DNA from: JAHFPN01 sp036559465
GTDB taxonomy: Bacteria > Pseudomonadota > Alphaproteobacteria > Rhizobiales > Xanthobacteraceae
Reading direction: 5' to 3'
Assembly: GCA_036559465.1 (NCBI GenBank)
Contig: DATBTC010000115.1
Coordinates: forward strand, 1-23,847
DNA length: 23,847 nt
Part shown: positions 6,666 to 15,175 of the stretch, in pieces
How the letters are laid out: each line of letters begins with the position of its first letter
Numbering within the stretch: the stretch's first letter is position 1
Notes under the pieces: model-generated
Database searches by the model: none
Told to the model about the DNA's origin: nothing
What the model saw: only the letters and a program-made list of their open reading frames with translations
Program-made: the position numbers and the translations under genes

Positions 6666-7757
6666 ATGAGCCTGCAACGGCAAGCGATTTTCTGGGGGGG
6701 CGCGCTCGTCGTCTTCATCCTCCTGTTGTGGCTGCTGCACGAGATGCTGCTGCCGTTCGTTGCCGGCATGGCGCTCGCCTATTTTCTCAATCCGCTGACC
6801 GACCGGCTCGAACGGCTAGGCATGAATCGGCTGGTCGCGACGCTCATCATCATCGGCCTTGTCGTGCTCTTGTTCGTGGTCGCGGCGATCGTGCTCTTGC
6901 CGATCCTCGGCAGCCAGATGTTCGCGTTCATTCAGCGCATGCCCGGCTACATCGTTCGCCTGCAGGAGCTCGTGGTCACGTCTGAAAACAAGGAGTGGCT
7001 GCAGCGCCTGATGGGTGACCGCATGCCCGATCTGCAAAAGACGGTCAGCGATCTCGTGGCCCAGGGCGCGGGCTGGTTCGTCAGCTTCCTGCAATCGCTA
7101 TGGTCGGGTGGCCGCGCGCTGATCAGCATCTTCGCGTTCATTATCATCACGCCGGTGGTGGCGGTTTACGTGCTCTATGACTGGCCGAAAATGGTGGCGC
7201 GGGTCGATTCCTGGATTCCGCGCACGCATCGTGAACTGATTCGCTCGCTCGCTCGCGACATGGACCTCGCGGTCGCCGGCTTCGTGCGCGGCCAGTCGAG
7301 CGTCGCGTTGATCCTGGGCTCCTATTACGCGGTCGCCCTCACGATCACCGGACTGAACTTCGGCCTGCTCATTGGCTTCATGGCCGGTCTGCTGACATTC
7401 ATTCCCTATGTCGGCTCCATGTTCGGGCTCGTGGTCGCGACCGGAGTGGCACTCGTGCAATTCTGGCCCGAATTGACGCCGATCTTCGTCGTCATTGGCA
7501 TTTTTTTGTTCGGCCAGTTTGTCGAAGGCTACATTCTGGCACCCAAGCTCGTGGGCGAGAGCATCGGACTGCATCCGGTCTGGCTCATGTTCTCGCTGCT
7601 GGCCTTCGGCGCGCTCTTTGGATTCGTCGGGCTCTTGCTCGCCGTGCCGCTCGCGGCCGCGGTCGGCGTACTGGTGCGATTCGGACTCGCGCAGTATCTG
7701 GCGAGTCCGATCTATACCGGCGAGCCGCGCCGGCGCGCTTCATCGGGCGAACGCTGA
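6666..7757 (+). CDS. AI-2E / PerM-family membrane protein
   Basis: 363 residues, typical of the AI-2E transporter (PF01594-type) family. It has two N-terminal helices (residues 8-32), a third pair near 55-85, and a long amphipathic extracytoplasmic segment at about 90-150. A bundle of C-terminal helices follows, with the conserved polar-in-membrane stretch GFMAGLLTFIPYVGSMFGL near 237-255 and the PKLVGESIGLHPVWLMFSL region near 298-316, both characteristic. Family members have been linked to autoinducer-2 export, Na+/H+ exchange or other transport; the substrate is not known here. The ATG at 6666 follows GGGGA. The gene ends 3 nt before hdaA, so the two are almost certainly co-transcribed and coupled. 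Function in this context is unassigned. Confidence 0.9.
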   Translation: MSLQRQAIFWGGALVVFILLLWLLHEMLLPFVAGMALAYFLNPLTDRLERLGMNRLVATLIIIGLVVLLFVVAAIVLLPILGSQMFAFIQRMPGYIVRLQELVVTSENKEWLQRLMGDRMPDLQKTVSDLVAQGAGWFVSFLQSLWSGGRALISIFAFIIITPVVAVYVLYDWPKMVARVDSWIPRTHRELIRSLARDMDLAVAGFVRGQSSVALILGSYYAVALTITGLNFGLLIGFMAGLLTFIPYVGSMFGLVVATGVALVQFWPELTPIFVVIGIFLFGQFVEGYILAPKLVGESIGLHPVWLMFSLLAFGALFGFVGLLLAVPLAAAVGVLVRFGLAQYLASPIYTGEPRRRASSGER

Positions 7758-7760
7758 GCC

Positions 7761-8435
7761 ATGCGCGGGGATGGCGCCCGCCAACTCGCGCTCGATCTGC
7801 CGCACGCGGAAAGTTTCCGCCGTGACGATTTTCTCGAAAGTCCGGCGAACTCCGCGGCGCTCGCGCTCGTCGACCGCTGGCCCGATTGGCCTCATTCGAG
7901 CGCAGCGATTATCGGCCCCGCCGGATCTGGCAAGAGCCATCTCGCGGCGATCTGGGCCGAGCGCGCGGGCGCGCGCATCGCCGCCGCGGGCGAACTGAAC
8001 GCAACCGGCGTCCCCGGCGCACTCGTGACCGGCGCACTGGTGATCGAGGACTTCGTGCCGAGCCGCGTCGATGAGCCCGCGCTGTTTCATCTCCTCAATC
8101 TCGCGCGCGAGCAGGGCGCCTTCCTGCTGATCACCGCGCGCGAACGTCTCGATCAAGGCCCGTTCATGCTTGCCGACGTCGCATCGCGGCTGCGTGCGGT
8201 GCCGGCGGTCACGTTGGCGCCGCCCGATGACAGCCTGCTCGCCGCGGTTTTGGTGAAGCTTTTCGCCGACCGCCAGCTTGCCATCGACGAGGGGGTGGTT
8301 TCGTATCTCGTCGCGCGGATCGAGCGCTCGCTGGCCTCGGCCGAAGTGATCGTGACCCGGCTCGACCAAGCTGCGCTCTCGCGCGGCCGCTCTGTAACGC
8401 GTGTGCTAGCCTCTGAGGTGCTGCGCGCGGGGTAG
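7761..8435 (+). CDS. hdaA: DnaA-related regulatory ATPase HdaA (RIDA)
   Basis: A 224-residue relative of DnaA domain III (AAA+) without the DNA-binding domain IV. It should promote hydrolysis of DnaA-bound ATP when held on the DNA-loaded beta clamp, preventing re-initiation of replication. Seen: an N-terminal clamp-binding motif QLALDLP (residues 8-14), the DnaA-like segment RDDFLESPANSAAL, a Walker A loop GPAGSGKSH (52-60), a Walker B-like ALVIEDF (92-98) and a Box VII-like DVASRLRAV with its Arg. The Walker B acid pair is E-D. Unlike many E. coli-type Hda proteins, the Walker A is fully intact. It lies 3 nt after the AI-2E gene and 72 nt before ppk; the location upstream of ppk is conserved in alphaproteobacteria as I recall. 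Confidence 0.92.
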   Translation: MRGDGARQLALDLPHAESFRRDDFLESPANSAALALVDRWPDWPHSSAAIIGPAGSGKSHLAAIWAERAGARIAAAGELNATGVPGALVTGALVIEDFVPSRVDEPALFHLLNLAREQGAFLLITARERLDQGPFMLADVASRLRAVPAVTLAPPDDSLLAAVLVKLFADRQLAIDEGVVSYLVARIERSLASAEVIVTRLDQAALSRGRSVTRVLASEVLRAG

Positions 8436-8476
8436 GATATTCTTATATTGTCAGTGGTTTAATCCGTTATCGAAAC

Positions 8477-8487
8477 GTCATAATGAC
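8477..8487. promoter_or_regulatory. Palindrome over a possible -10 element upstream of ppk
   Basis: GTCATAATGAC is a perfect 11-bp palindrome containing CATAAT, five of six matches to the -10 consensus, 24 nt before the ppk start. No good -35 is found 16-18 nt upstream, so an activator-dependent promoter or an operator is possible. It is not a recognisable tandem Pho box. Confidence 0.35.
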
Positions 8488-8507
8488 TCTGCCGGGCCGG
8501 TGTTAGG

Positions 8508-10763
8508 ATGGCTACGCGATCAGCCAGATATGGGAGCAAGCCTTTGGCGGCGGGCGAAACCGCATTGCGTGCCGTTCGCGCCGAGCGCGTTGCTCCGGCG
8601 CCGTTGTTGGACTCCGCCTTGCCCGTGGCCGAAATTGCGTCGAGTCCCAAGCGCTTCATCAATCGTGAGCTGTCCTGGCTGCATTTCAACCGGCGCGTTC
8701 TCGAGGAAGCGGAAAACCCGAACCACCCGTTGCTGGAACGGCTGCGTTTCCTTTCCATTTCCGCCGGCAACCTCGACGAATTTTTCATGGTGCGCGTCGC
8801 GGGCCTGCGGGCCCAGGTGCGCGCCGGTGTGACGGCTGCGAGTCCCGACGGTCTCAGTCCCGCCGACCAACTGATCGAGATCGCTTCCGCGGTCGGCAGG
8901 CTTGCCGGCGACCAGCAGGTCTGCTGGCGCGTGCTTCGAAATTTGCTGACTGGAAGCCGCATCGCGCTGATCGATGGCGCCGAACTTTCGCGCGACGAGC
9001 GCACCTGGCTCGAGGATCATTTCCTCCACCAGATCTTTCCGGTGCTGACGCCGCTTTCGGTCGATCCGGCGCACCCGTTTCCGTTCATCCCCAATCTCGG
9101 CTTCTCGCTTGCGCTGCAGCTTGCGCGCAACGCCGACGGCCGCGGCATGAATGCTCTGATCCGCGTGCCCGCCAAGATCGAGCGCTTCATCCGCCTGCCG
9201 GATTCTGGTGAGGAGGCGCCCGCGCGTTTCGTGACGCTCGAGACCGCGATTGGCCTGTTTATCGGACGCTTGTTTCCCGGCTATGCCGTGCGCGGCCAGG
9301 GTGCGTTCCGCATCCTCCGCGACAGCGACATCGAAGTCGAGGAAGAGGCGGAGGATCTCGTGCGCGTCTACGAAAGTGCGCTCAAGCGCCGCCGCCGCGG
9401 CTCCGCGATCCGGCTGGAGATCGATGCGGCGATGCCGGCCGAATTGCGCAGCTTCGTGGCCCGCGCGCTCGGCGTCACCGATGATGAGACCTTTCTGGTC
9501 GAAGGCGCGCTAGCGCTCAACGAATTTGGGCAGCTCTACGCGCTCGACCGGCCGGATCTGAAATTCCCGGTCTTCAACCCTCGCTTTCCCGAGCGTATCC
9601 GCGACCATGGCGGCGATTGCTTCGCGGCGATCCGCCAGAAGGATCTAGTAGTGCATCACCCCTACGAGTCGTTCGATGTAGTGGTGCAATTTCTGATGCA
9701 GGCTGCGCACGATCCGGACGTGGTCGCGATCAAACAGACGCTCTACCGCACCTCCGCCGATAGCCCGATCGTTCGTGCGCTTGCCGAGGCCGCTGAAGCC
9801 GGCAAATCGGTCACCGCACTGGTGGAGCTGAAGGCGCGCTTCGACGAAGAGGCCAATATCCGCTGGGCGCGCGACCTGGAGCGCGCCGGCGTGCAGGTCG
9901 TGTTCGGGTTTATCGAGCTCAAGACCCACGCCAAACTGTCGCTCGTGGTGAAGCGCGAAGGCAAGGAGCTCAGGAATTTCGTGCATGTCGGCACCGGCAA
10001 TTATCATCCGATTACCGCGCGCACCTATACCGACCTCTCATTCTTCACTTCCGACCCGGTGATCGCACGTGACGTCGCGCGCGTCTTCAATTTCATCACC
10101 GGTTATGCGGAGCCCCAGGACCTCGAGCGCCTGGCCGTATCGCCGCTCAATCTGCGGCAACGCATCCTTGCCCATATCGAGGAGGAGGCCGCTCACGCGC
10201 GCGCGGGACGGCCGGCTGCGATCTGGGCCAAGCTCAATTCGCTGGTCGATCCGCAGACCATCGACACGCTATACGCCGCGAGCACCGCCGGCGTGCAGAT
10301 CGATCTGGTGGTGCGCGGCATCTGCTGCCTGCGCCCGGGCGTACCGGGCCTCTCGGAGAACATCCGCGTCAAGTCGATCGTCGGCCGCTTCCTGGAGCAC
10401 GGCCGCATCTATTGCTTCGGCGCCGGCCACGGCCTGCCGCACGCCAAGGCCGCGGTCTATATCTCCTCGGCCGACCTGATGCCGCGCAACCTCGATCGCC
10501 GCGTGGAGGTGATTTGCCCGATTCTCAACCCGACCGTTCATCAACAGGTGCTCGACCAGATTATGGTGGCGAATCTGAAAGATAACGAACAGAGCTGGAA
10601 GGTCTTGCCCGACGGGACCTCGACCCGCATAGTGCCCGCGCATGGCGACGAATCATTCAACGCCCACCGCTACTTCATGACGAACCCGAGTCTATCGGGC
10701 CGTGGCAAATCTCTTAAAGACTCTTCTCCTCGGAGCCTCGTCCGCCGCGCCGACCGCGGCTGA
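8508..10763 (+). CDS. ppk1: Polyphosphate kinase 1
   Basis: Makes inorganic polyphosphate reversibly from ATP. 751 residues, in the family range. The N domain begins KRFINRELSWLHFNRRVLEEA, followed by AGNLDEFFMVRVAGL. The catalytic core has IKQTLYRTS, then LKTHAKLSLVV and FVHVGTGNYHP. The two histidines H474 and H493 are 19 residues apart, exactly as H435 (phosphorylated) and H454 in the E. coli enzyme. The C-terminal lobe carries GHGLPHAKAAVYISSADLMPRNLDRRVE. The first 45 residues are a variable, low-complexity leader, so a later start is possible, but the ATG at 8508 is the best visible. The 3' end overlaps the predicted ppx start by 62 nt, and the last 35 or so residues look unconserved. 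The ppk-ppx order implies coordinated synthesis and breakdown. Confidence 0.96.
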   Translation: MATRSARYGSKPLAAGETALRAVRAERVAPAPLLDSALPVAEIASSPKRFINRELSWLHFNRRVLEEAENPNHPLLERLRFLSISAGNLDEFFMVRVAGLRAQVRAGVTAASPDGLSPADQLIEIASAVGRLAGDQQVCWRVLRNLLTGSRIALIDGAELSRDERTWLEDHFLHQIFPVLTPLSVDPAHPFPFIPNLGFSLALQLARNADGRGMNALIRVPAKIERFIRLPDSGEEAPARFVTLETAIGLFIGRLFPGYAVRGQGAFRILRDSDIEVEEEAEDLVRVYESALKRRRRGSAIRLEIDAAMPAELRSFVARALGVTDDETFLVEGALALNEFGQLYALDRPDLKFPVFNPRFPERIRDHGGDCFAAIRQKDLVVHHPYESFDVVVQFLMQAAHDPDVVAIKQTLYRTSADSPIVRALAEAAEAGKSVTALVELKARFDEEANIRWARDLERAGVQVVFGFIELKTHAKLSLVVKREGKELRNFVHVGTGNYHPITARTYTDLSFFTSDPVIARDVARVFNFITGYAEPQDLERLAVSPLNLRQRILAHIEEEAAHARAGRPAAIWAKLNSLVDPQTIDTLYAASTAGVQIDLVVRGICCLRPGVPGLSENIRVKSIVGRFLEHGRIYCFGAGHGLPHAKAAVYISSADLMPRNLDRRVEVICPILNPTVHQQVLDQIMVANLKDNEQSWKVLPDGTSTRIVPAHGDESFNAHRYFMTNPSLSGRGKSLKDSSPRSLVRRADRG

Positions 10764-12276
10764 GTCGGCGGCCCTCGAAGCCCACGGCCGGCTGCCGCGC
10801 GTCCGCCCGGTCGCCGTCATCGACATCGGCTCCAACTCGGTCCGCCTCGTCGTCTATGAGGGGCTGATCCGCAGTCCCACTCCGATCTTCAATGAGAAGA
10901 TTCTGTGCGGCCTTGGCCGCGAGGTCGCGTCGAAGCGCCGGCTGCCGGCCGACGCGATCAAGAAGGCGCTCGTCGCGCTCCGGCGCTTTCGCGCACTCTG
11001 CGACGTGATGCAGGTCGAGAAAATTTACGCGGTCGCTACGGCTGCCGTGCGCGAAGCCAAGAACGGTTCCGCGTTCATCGCTCAGGCCGAAGCCGCCTGC
11101 GGCGCGCCGGTCGAGGTGCTTTCAGGCAAGAAGGAAGCGCGGCTTTCCGCACTCGGCGTCATCTCGGGAATTCATGCGGCCGACGGCATCGTCGGCGATC
11201 TCGGCGGCGGCTCGCTGGAGCTTGTGGACGTCGAAGGCGGCAAGATCGGGCAGGGTGTCACGCTTCCGCTCGGCGTGCTCGCGCTCGCCGACGCCTCCAG
11301 GGACAATCTCGACCGGGCCGAGAAGATCGTGCGCAAGGCACTGTCGCGCGAGCCGATCATGAAGGCGTTGAGGAAGCGCACGTTCTACATGGTCGGCGGC
11401 ACCTGGCGCTCCATGGCGCGCTTGCACATGTGGCAGACCGGCTACCCGCTGCACGTGACCCACGGTTACACGATCCCGGCGCGCGAGGCGAACGAGTTTG
11501 CCCGCCTGGTGCATCGGGTCGATCCCGATACGCTGTCGCGCATCGACGTGGTGTCCGAAGCACGCCGGCCGTTGCTGCCGTTCGGCGCCATGGTGCTCGA
11601 ACAGATCGTTCGCCTCGGCGAGCCGAAGCAGCTCGTGGTTTCCGCGCTCGGCGTGCGCGAGGGATTGCTGCACGATCTGCTCGATCCTAAAGAGCAGCGC
11701 CGTGATCCGCTGCTCGCGGCTGCCGCCGATCTCAATCTCCTGCGCTCGCGCTCACCGCGTCACGGTGAGGAACTGGTGAAATGGACCGACCGGTTCATGT
11801 CTTCGACCGGGATCGAGGAACGGCCCGAGGAGCGGCGGCTGCGCCACGCGGCATGCCTGCTCGCCGACATCGGCTGGCGCGCACATCCCGATTATCGCGG
11901 CGAGCAGTCGCTCAACATCATTGCGCACGGCACCTTTACCGGTGTCGATCATGCGGGGCGGGCCTTCCTCGCGCTCTCGGTGTTCTTCCGTCACGACGGG
12001 CTCGATGGTGGCGAGCTTTCGCAGCGCATGCGGGAACTCGCGACCACCCGGTTGCTGGATCGCGCTCGTATCCTCGGCGCGGCCATGCGCGTGGCCTATA
12101 TCGTCTCGGCTTCGATGCCCGGGGTATTGCTGCGCGCGCCGCTCGCAGTCGAGCGCGGGCGTCTGGTGCTGCGGCTGCCGCGCGATCTTGCCGACCTTGC
12201 CGGCGATCGGCTGAAGAACCGCCTGCGCCAGCTCGGCAAGCTGGTCGGCCGCGATACGACGATCGTCACGAAATAA
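10702..12276 (+). CDS. ppx: Exopolyphosphatase / GppA-type phosphatase
   Basis: Removes terminal phosphates from polyphosphate (and, in GppA relatives, from pppGpp). 524 residues. The ASKHA-fold signatures are clear: VAVIDIGSNSVRLVVYE near 37-53 (phosphate-binding 1), ATAAVREAKNGSAFI near 112-127, VGDLGGGSLEL near 165-175, and the VGGTWRSMAR region at about 231-240. The C-terminal third contains the HD-like helical part (LADIGWRAHPDYRG and FRHDGLDG). The start is uncertain: GTG at 10702 gives a 62-nt overlap with ppk and a 30-residue leader before the conserved strand, and no ATG lies closer. The gene converges on rnd with a 12-nt gap and no evident hairpin terminator. Polyphosphatase versus guanosine-pentaphosphatase cannot be settled from sequence, but the ppk neighbour favours the former. 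Confidence 0.93.
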   Translation: MANLLKTLLLGASSAAPTAAESAALEAHGRLPRVRPVAVIDIGSNSVRLVVYEGLIRSPTPIFNEKILCGLGREVASKRRLPADAIKKALVALRRFRALCDVMQVEKIYAVATAAVREAKNGSAFIAQAEAACGAPVEVLSGKKEARLSALGVISGIHAADGIVGDLGGGSLELVDVEGGKIGQGVTLPLGVLALADASRDNLDRAEKIVRKALSREPIMKALRKRTFYMVGGTWRSMARLHMWQTGYPLHVTHGYTIPAREANEFARLVHRVDPDTLSRIDVVSEARRPLLPFGAMVLEQIVRLGEPKQLVVSALGVREGLLHDLLDPKEQRRDPLLAAAADLNLLRSRSPRHGEELVKWTDRFMSSTGIEERPEERRLRHAACLLADIGWRAHPDYRGEQSLNIIAHGTFTGVDHAGRAFLALSVFFRHDGLDGGELSQRMRELATTRLLDRARILGAAMRVAYIVSASMPGVLLRAPLAVERGRLVLRLPRDLADLAGDRLKNRLRQLGKLVGRDTTIVTK

Positions 12277-12288
12277 TCCGGCCGGCCG

Positions 12289-13437
12289 CTAGCGCCCGAT
12301 CGGCACCACGCGGCCGTTCTCGACCGCCAGAGAAAGCTCGCCGCGCTTGAGCTTCAACGCCTGCTCGCCGAACAGCTCCCGCCGCCAGCCCTTGAGCGCC
12401 GGGACGTCGGCGTCCTCTTCGGCCGCGATCTTCTCGAGGTCGTCGGTAGTGGCGATCACCTTGGCGGCGACGCCATGCCGCTCGGCGCTCATGCGCAGGA
12501 GCACCTTCAGGAGCTCCACCGTGGCCGACGCGCCGTTCGACAGCCCGCGAGGGCGCTGCAGCCGCGGCAGCGTCTTGGGATCGCGCGCGAGTCCGGCTGC
12601 GACCGCGGCAAGGATCGCCTCGCCGGTCTTGGAGCGCTCGAAGCCGCGCGAGAGGAAGCGCATGTTGGCCAGTGCTTCGGCCGTCTTCGGCTGCTGCATT
12701 GCGATCTCGGCAAGCGCCTCGTCCTTCAGCACGCGCTGGCGGGGCAGGTCGCGGGCCTGCGCTTCGCGCTCGCGCCAGGCCGCGATTTCGATCAGCACCG
12801 CCAGATCCTTGGGCTTGCGCACGCGCGACTTCAGGCGCTCCCAGGCGTGCTCCGGCTCCTGCCTGTAGGTCGCAGGCGAGGAGAGCACCTTCATCTCGTC
12901 GCGCACCCAATCGGCGCGGCCTTTTTTCTCAAGCTCGGCCTTGAGCTTGCCGTAGACGGTGACGAGATGCGTCACGTCGGATATCGCGTAATGGACCTGC
13001 GCCGGGCTCAAGGGCCGGCGCGACCAGTCGGTGAAGCGCGACGATTTGTCGATCTGGTCGCCGGTGATCCGCTGCACCAGCTGATCGTAGGAAATGGAAT
13101 CGCCGTGGCCGAGCACCATGGCCGCGACCTGGGTGTCGAACAGCGGCGCCGGCACCAGCTTGGCGAGGTTCCAGAAAATCTCGATATCCTGCCGCGCGGC
13201 GTGGAACACCTTGGCCACCTGCTCGTCGGCCATCAGGCGGAATAGCGGCTGCAGGTCGATCTCGGGCGCGAGCGCGTCGATCACGACCGCCTCGTCGGGG
13301 CTCGCCATCTGCACGACGCACAGCTTCGGCCAGAACGTGGTCTCGCGCAGGAATTCCGTATCGACGCTGACGAACGGATTGCGCGCGAACCGCTCGCAGG
13401 CGGCGGCAAGCTCGTCGGTGGTGGCGATGAGGTCCAT
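12289..13437 (-). CDS. rnd: Ribonuclease D
   Basis: A 3'-to-5' exoribonuclease of the DEDD-y class that trims tRNA precursors and other small RNAs. 382 residues (E. coli 375). Exo I is VDTEFLRE (D26, E28), Exo II is FHAARQDIEIFW (D84), and Exo III is YAISDVTHL (Y150, D154), so all four acidic ligands and the Tyr are intact. The HRDC domain follows at about 205-285 (LIEIAAWREREAQARDLPR...RVLKDEALAEIA), with a second HRDC-like part to the end. The ATG at 13437 was chosen because RNase D proteins begin at MxLIxTTxEL; the frame stays open to 13569 but that extension is not conserved. No Shine-Dalgarno precedes this ATG. It lies 73 nt downstream of the thiamine-diphosphate enzyme gene on the same strand. 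Confidence 0.95.
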   Translation of the reverse strand: MDLIATTDELAAACERFARNPFVSVDTEFLRETTFWPKLCVVQMASPDEAVVIDALAPEIDLQPLFRLMADEQVAKVFHAARQDIEIFWNLAKLVPAPLFDTQVAAMVLGHGDSISYDQLVQRITGDQIDKSSRFTDWSRRPLSPAQVHYAISDVTHLVTVYGKLKAELEKKGRADWVRDEMKVLSSPATYRQEPEHAWERLKSRVRKPKDLAVLIEIAAWREREAQARDLPRQRVLKDEALAEIAMQQPKTAEALANMRFLSRGFERSKTGEAILAAVAAGLARDPKTLPRLQRPRGLSNGASATVELLKVLLRMSAERHGVAAKVIATTDDLEKIAAEEDADVPALKGWRRELFGEQALKLKRGELSLAVENGRVVPIGR

Positions 13438-13488
13438 GTGATGGATAGTGTACGCGAAACTGCGACGAATTTGGGTATTCAATCTGTA

Positions 13489-13503
13489 TTGTGGAGACCA
13501 CAA
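13489..13503. repeat. 6-bp inverted repeat between TPP-enzyme gene and rnd
   Basis: TTGTGG-AGA-CCACAA, 8 nt after the stop of the upstream minus-strand gene. There is no T tract on either side, so it is not a convincing terminator. It might mark the rnd leader. Confidence 0.3.
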
Positions 13504-13510
13504 GGCGTGG

Positions 13511-15136
13511 TCAGACCCCGCGCACCTTCGGCAGGCGGATGAACTCCCAGGGACTCGGCATCGGCCCAACCGGTACCTCGATCAGCGTCGGCAGGTCCCT
13601 GCGCGCGAAGCTGCGCCGTAGCGCGGCCCGCAGCTCGTCGGGTGTGCGCACCCGCTCGGCGGCGGCGCCGAAGCTCTCGGCGAATTTCACGAAATCGGGG
13701 TTGGCGAGATCGCTTGCGATCAGCCGGTTGCCGAATCGCTCCTCCTGGATGCGGCGCACGTTGCCGAACGAGCCGTCGGCGAACACGATGGCGGTGAGGG
13801 GGATCTTGTGGCGCATCGCGGTGGCAAGCTCGTTTGCGGTGTACATGAACCCGCCGTCGCCGTTGATCGAAACCACCGGCACGTCGCGCCGTGCGTCCTG
13901 TACGCCAAGCGCCGTGGCGAAGCCCCAGCCGAGATTGTCCTGATAGCCCGGCGAAAGGAACGTCCGCGGCCGATAGACCGGGAATGCGAGCCGCGCGGCG
14001 AAGCCGAGTTGCGTCACCTCGTCTACGAAAATGCCGTTCTCCGGCAGCTCGGCGCGGATCGCGTCGAGGAAACCCAGCTGCGTGGTGAGCTTGGCAAAGC
14101 GTGCAGCCCATTTTGACTGCCGCTGCTGCATGTCCTCGCGGCGTGAAGTGCGTTTGCGATTGTATTTAGGCAACACTTCGAGGAGCCGCTTGAGAATCGG
14201 CTTGGCGTCGCCGATCAACGCCGCCGCGGGCTTGTGTAGGCGCGCAGGCTCCTTCGGGTCGGCGTCAATGCGCACGACCTTGAGCTTCTTGTCGATGCCC
14301 CATTGCGTAAACTGGTAGACCATGTGCGTTCCGATGCCGATGGCGACATCGGCTTCGCCCCAAAGTTCATGACCGAGGGGTAGTGTTACGCTCAGTGGAT
14401 CGCGGCTCGAAAGCACCCCGCGTCCGCGCCGCCACGCACTGACCGGCGCTTGCAGCATCGCCGAGAGCTCGGCGACCTCTTCGGCCGCGCCCTGCGCGCC
14501 GCCGCCGGCGATGATGAGCGGCCGCTCGGACTGCCCCAGAATCTTCGCGACCTTCCGGATCGCGGCTTCGTCGATCTTAGGCGGCCGCGGCGGCACAGCC
14601 GCTTTGATCAGTGGCACGGCGCCCTCGCGGCCCCACACGTCAATGGCGCATTCGAGCGCCGCCGGTCCCGGCCGGCCAGAAAACAATGCTTGCATCGCCT
14701 TGGCGACCAGCCCCGGCGCGTCCATGGGTGTGCGGATGCGGGCGGAGAAATCGACCAGCCGCGAGATGATCCCGGCCTGGTCGCGGATCTCGTGCAGATG
14801 CCCGATGCCGCGCCCGATGTCCGCTTCCGGGATCTGGCCAATGAGCGCCAGCACCGGCGCGTTCATGGAATAGGCCGTGAGAAGCGCCGCGCTTGTGTTC
14901 AGCAGACCGGGCCCCGGCACCACCGCATAGGCATGCGGCCTGTTGGTCGCAAGCGCCGCGCCGAGCGCCATGTAGCCCGCACCCTGTTCGTGGCGCGTAT
15001 GCACTACGCGCAGCTTCTCGCCTGCCTTGAAGAATGCGTCGAACAGGAAATCGTTGTGCACGCCGGGCAGCGCGTAGACGGTGTCGAGACCGTGCACGAG
15101 CAACGTCTCGACGGTCGCCTCGGCAGTGGTCGTCAT
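13511..15136 (-). CDS. Thiamine-diphosphate-dependent enzyme, acetolactate synthase-like
   Basis: 541 residues with the three-domain layout of the acetolactate synthase / benzoylformate decarboxylase superfamily. The Pyr domain comes first (TVETLLVHGLDTVYALPG; catalytic Glu in TRHEQGAGYMA is E50). The central nucleotide-like domain follows (about 185-330, with LIIAGGGAQGAAEEV). The PP domain (about 355-541) has the ThDP motif INGDGGFMYTANELATA (GDG at 426-428) and, 25 residues on, VFADGSFGNV, where Asp replaces the first of the usual two Asn metal ligands in one register. It is therefore one of the many orphan ilvB-like proteins; no small regulatory subunit (ilvH) is adjacent, so a role in branched-chain amino acids is unlikely. 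Candidates include oxalyl-CoA decarboxylase-like, glyoxylate carboligase-like or sulfonate-related chemistry, and none is supported specifically. ATG 15136 has GAGGG upstream. Confidence 0.85.
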   Translation of the reverse strand: MTTTAEATVETLLVHGLDTVYALPGVHNDFLFDAFFKAGEKLRVVHTRHEQGAGYMALGAALATNRPHAYAVVPGPGLLNTSAALLTAYSMNAPVLALIGQIPEADIGRGIGHLHEIRDQAGIISRLVDFSARIRTPMDAPGLVAKAMQALFSGRPGPAALECAIDVWGREGAVPLIKAAVPPRPPKIDEAAIRKVAKILGQSERPLIIAGGGAQGAAEEVAELSAMLQAPVSAWRRGRGVLSSRDPLSVTLPLGHELWGEADVAIGIGTHMVYQFTQWGIDKKLKVVRIDADPKEPARLHKPAAALIGDAKPILKRLLEVLPKYNRKRTSRREDMQQRQSKWAARFAKLTTQLGFLDAIRAELPENGIFVDEVTQLGFAARLAFPVYRPRTFLSPGYQDNLGWGFATALGVQDARRDVPVVSINGDGGFMYTANELATAMRHKIPLTAIVFADGSFGNVRRIQEERFGNRLIASDLANPDFVKFAESFGAAAERVRTPDELRAALRRSFARRDLPTLIEVPVGPMPSPWEFIRLPKVRGV

Positions 15137-15175
15137 TTCTGGAACCCTCGATGCATTGCGCAGCACGGCCAGCCC

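Noticed and set aside
8436..8507. Pho box upstream of ppk
   Set aside because: There is no pair of CTGTCAT-like 7-mers spaced by 4 nt; only isolated GTCA words are present.
13438..13470. Leaderless rnd promoter using TACACT as -10
   Set aside because: No acceptable -35 hexamer lies 16-18 nt upstream (CCCAAA is found at that place).
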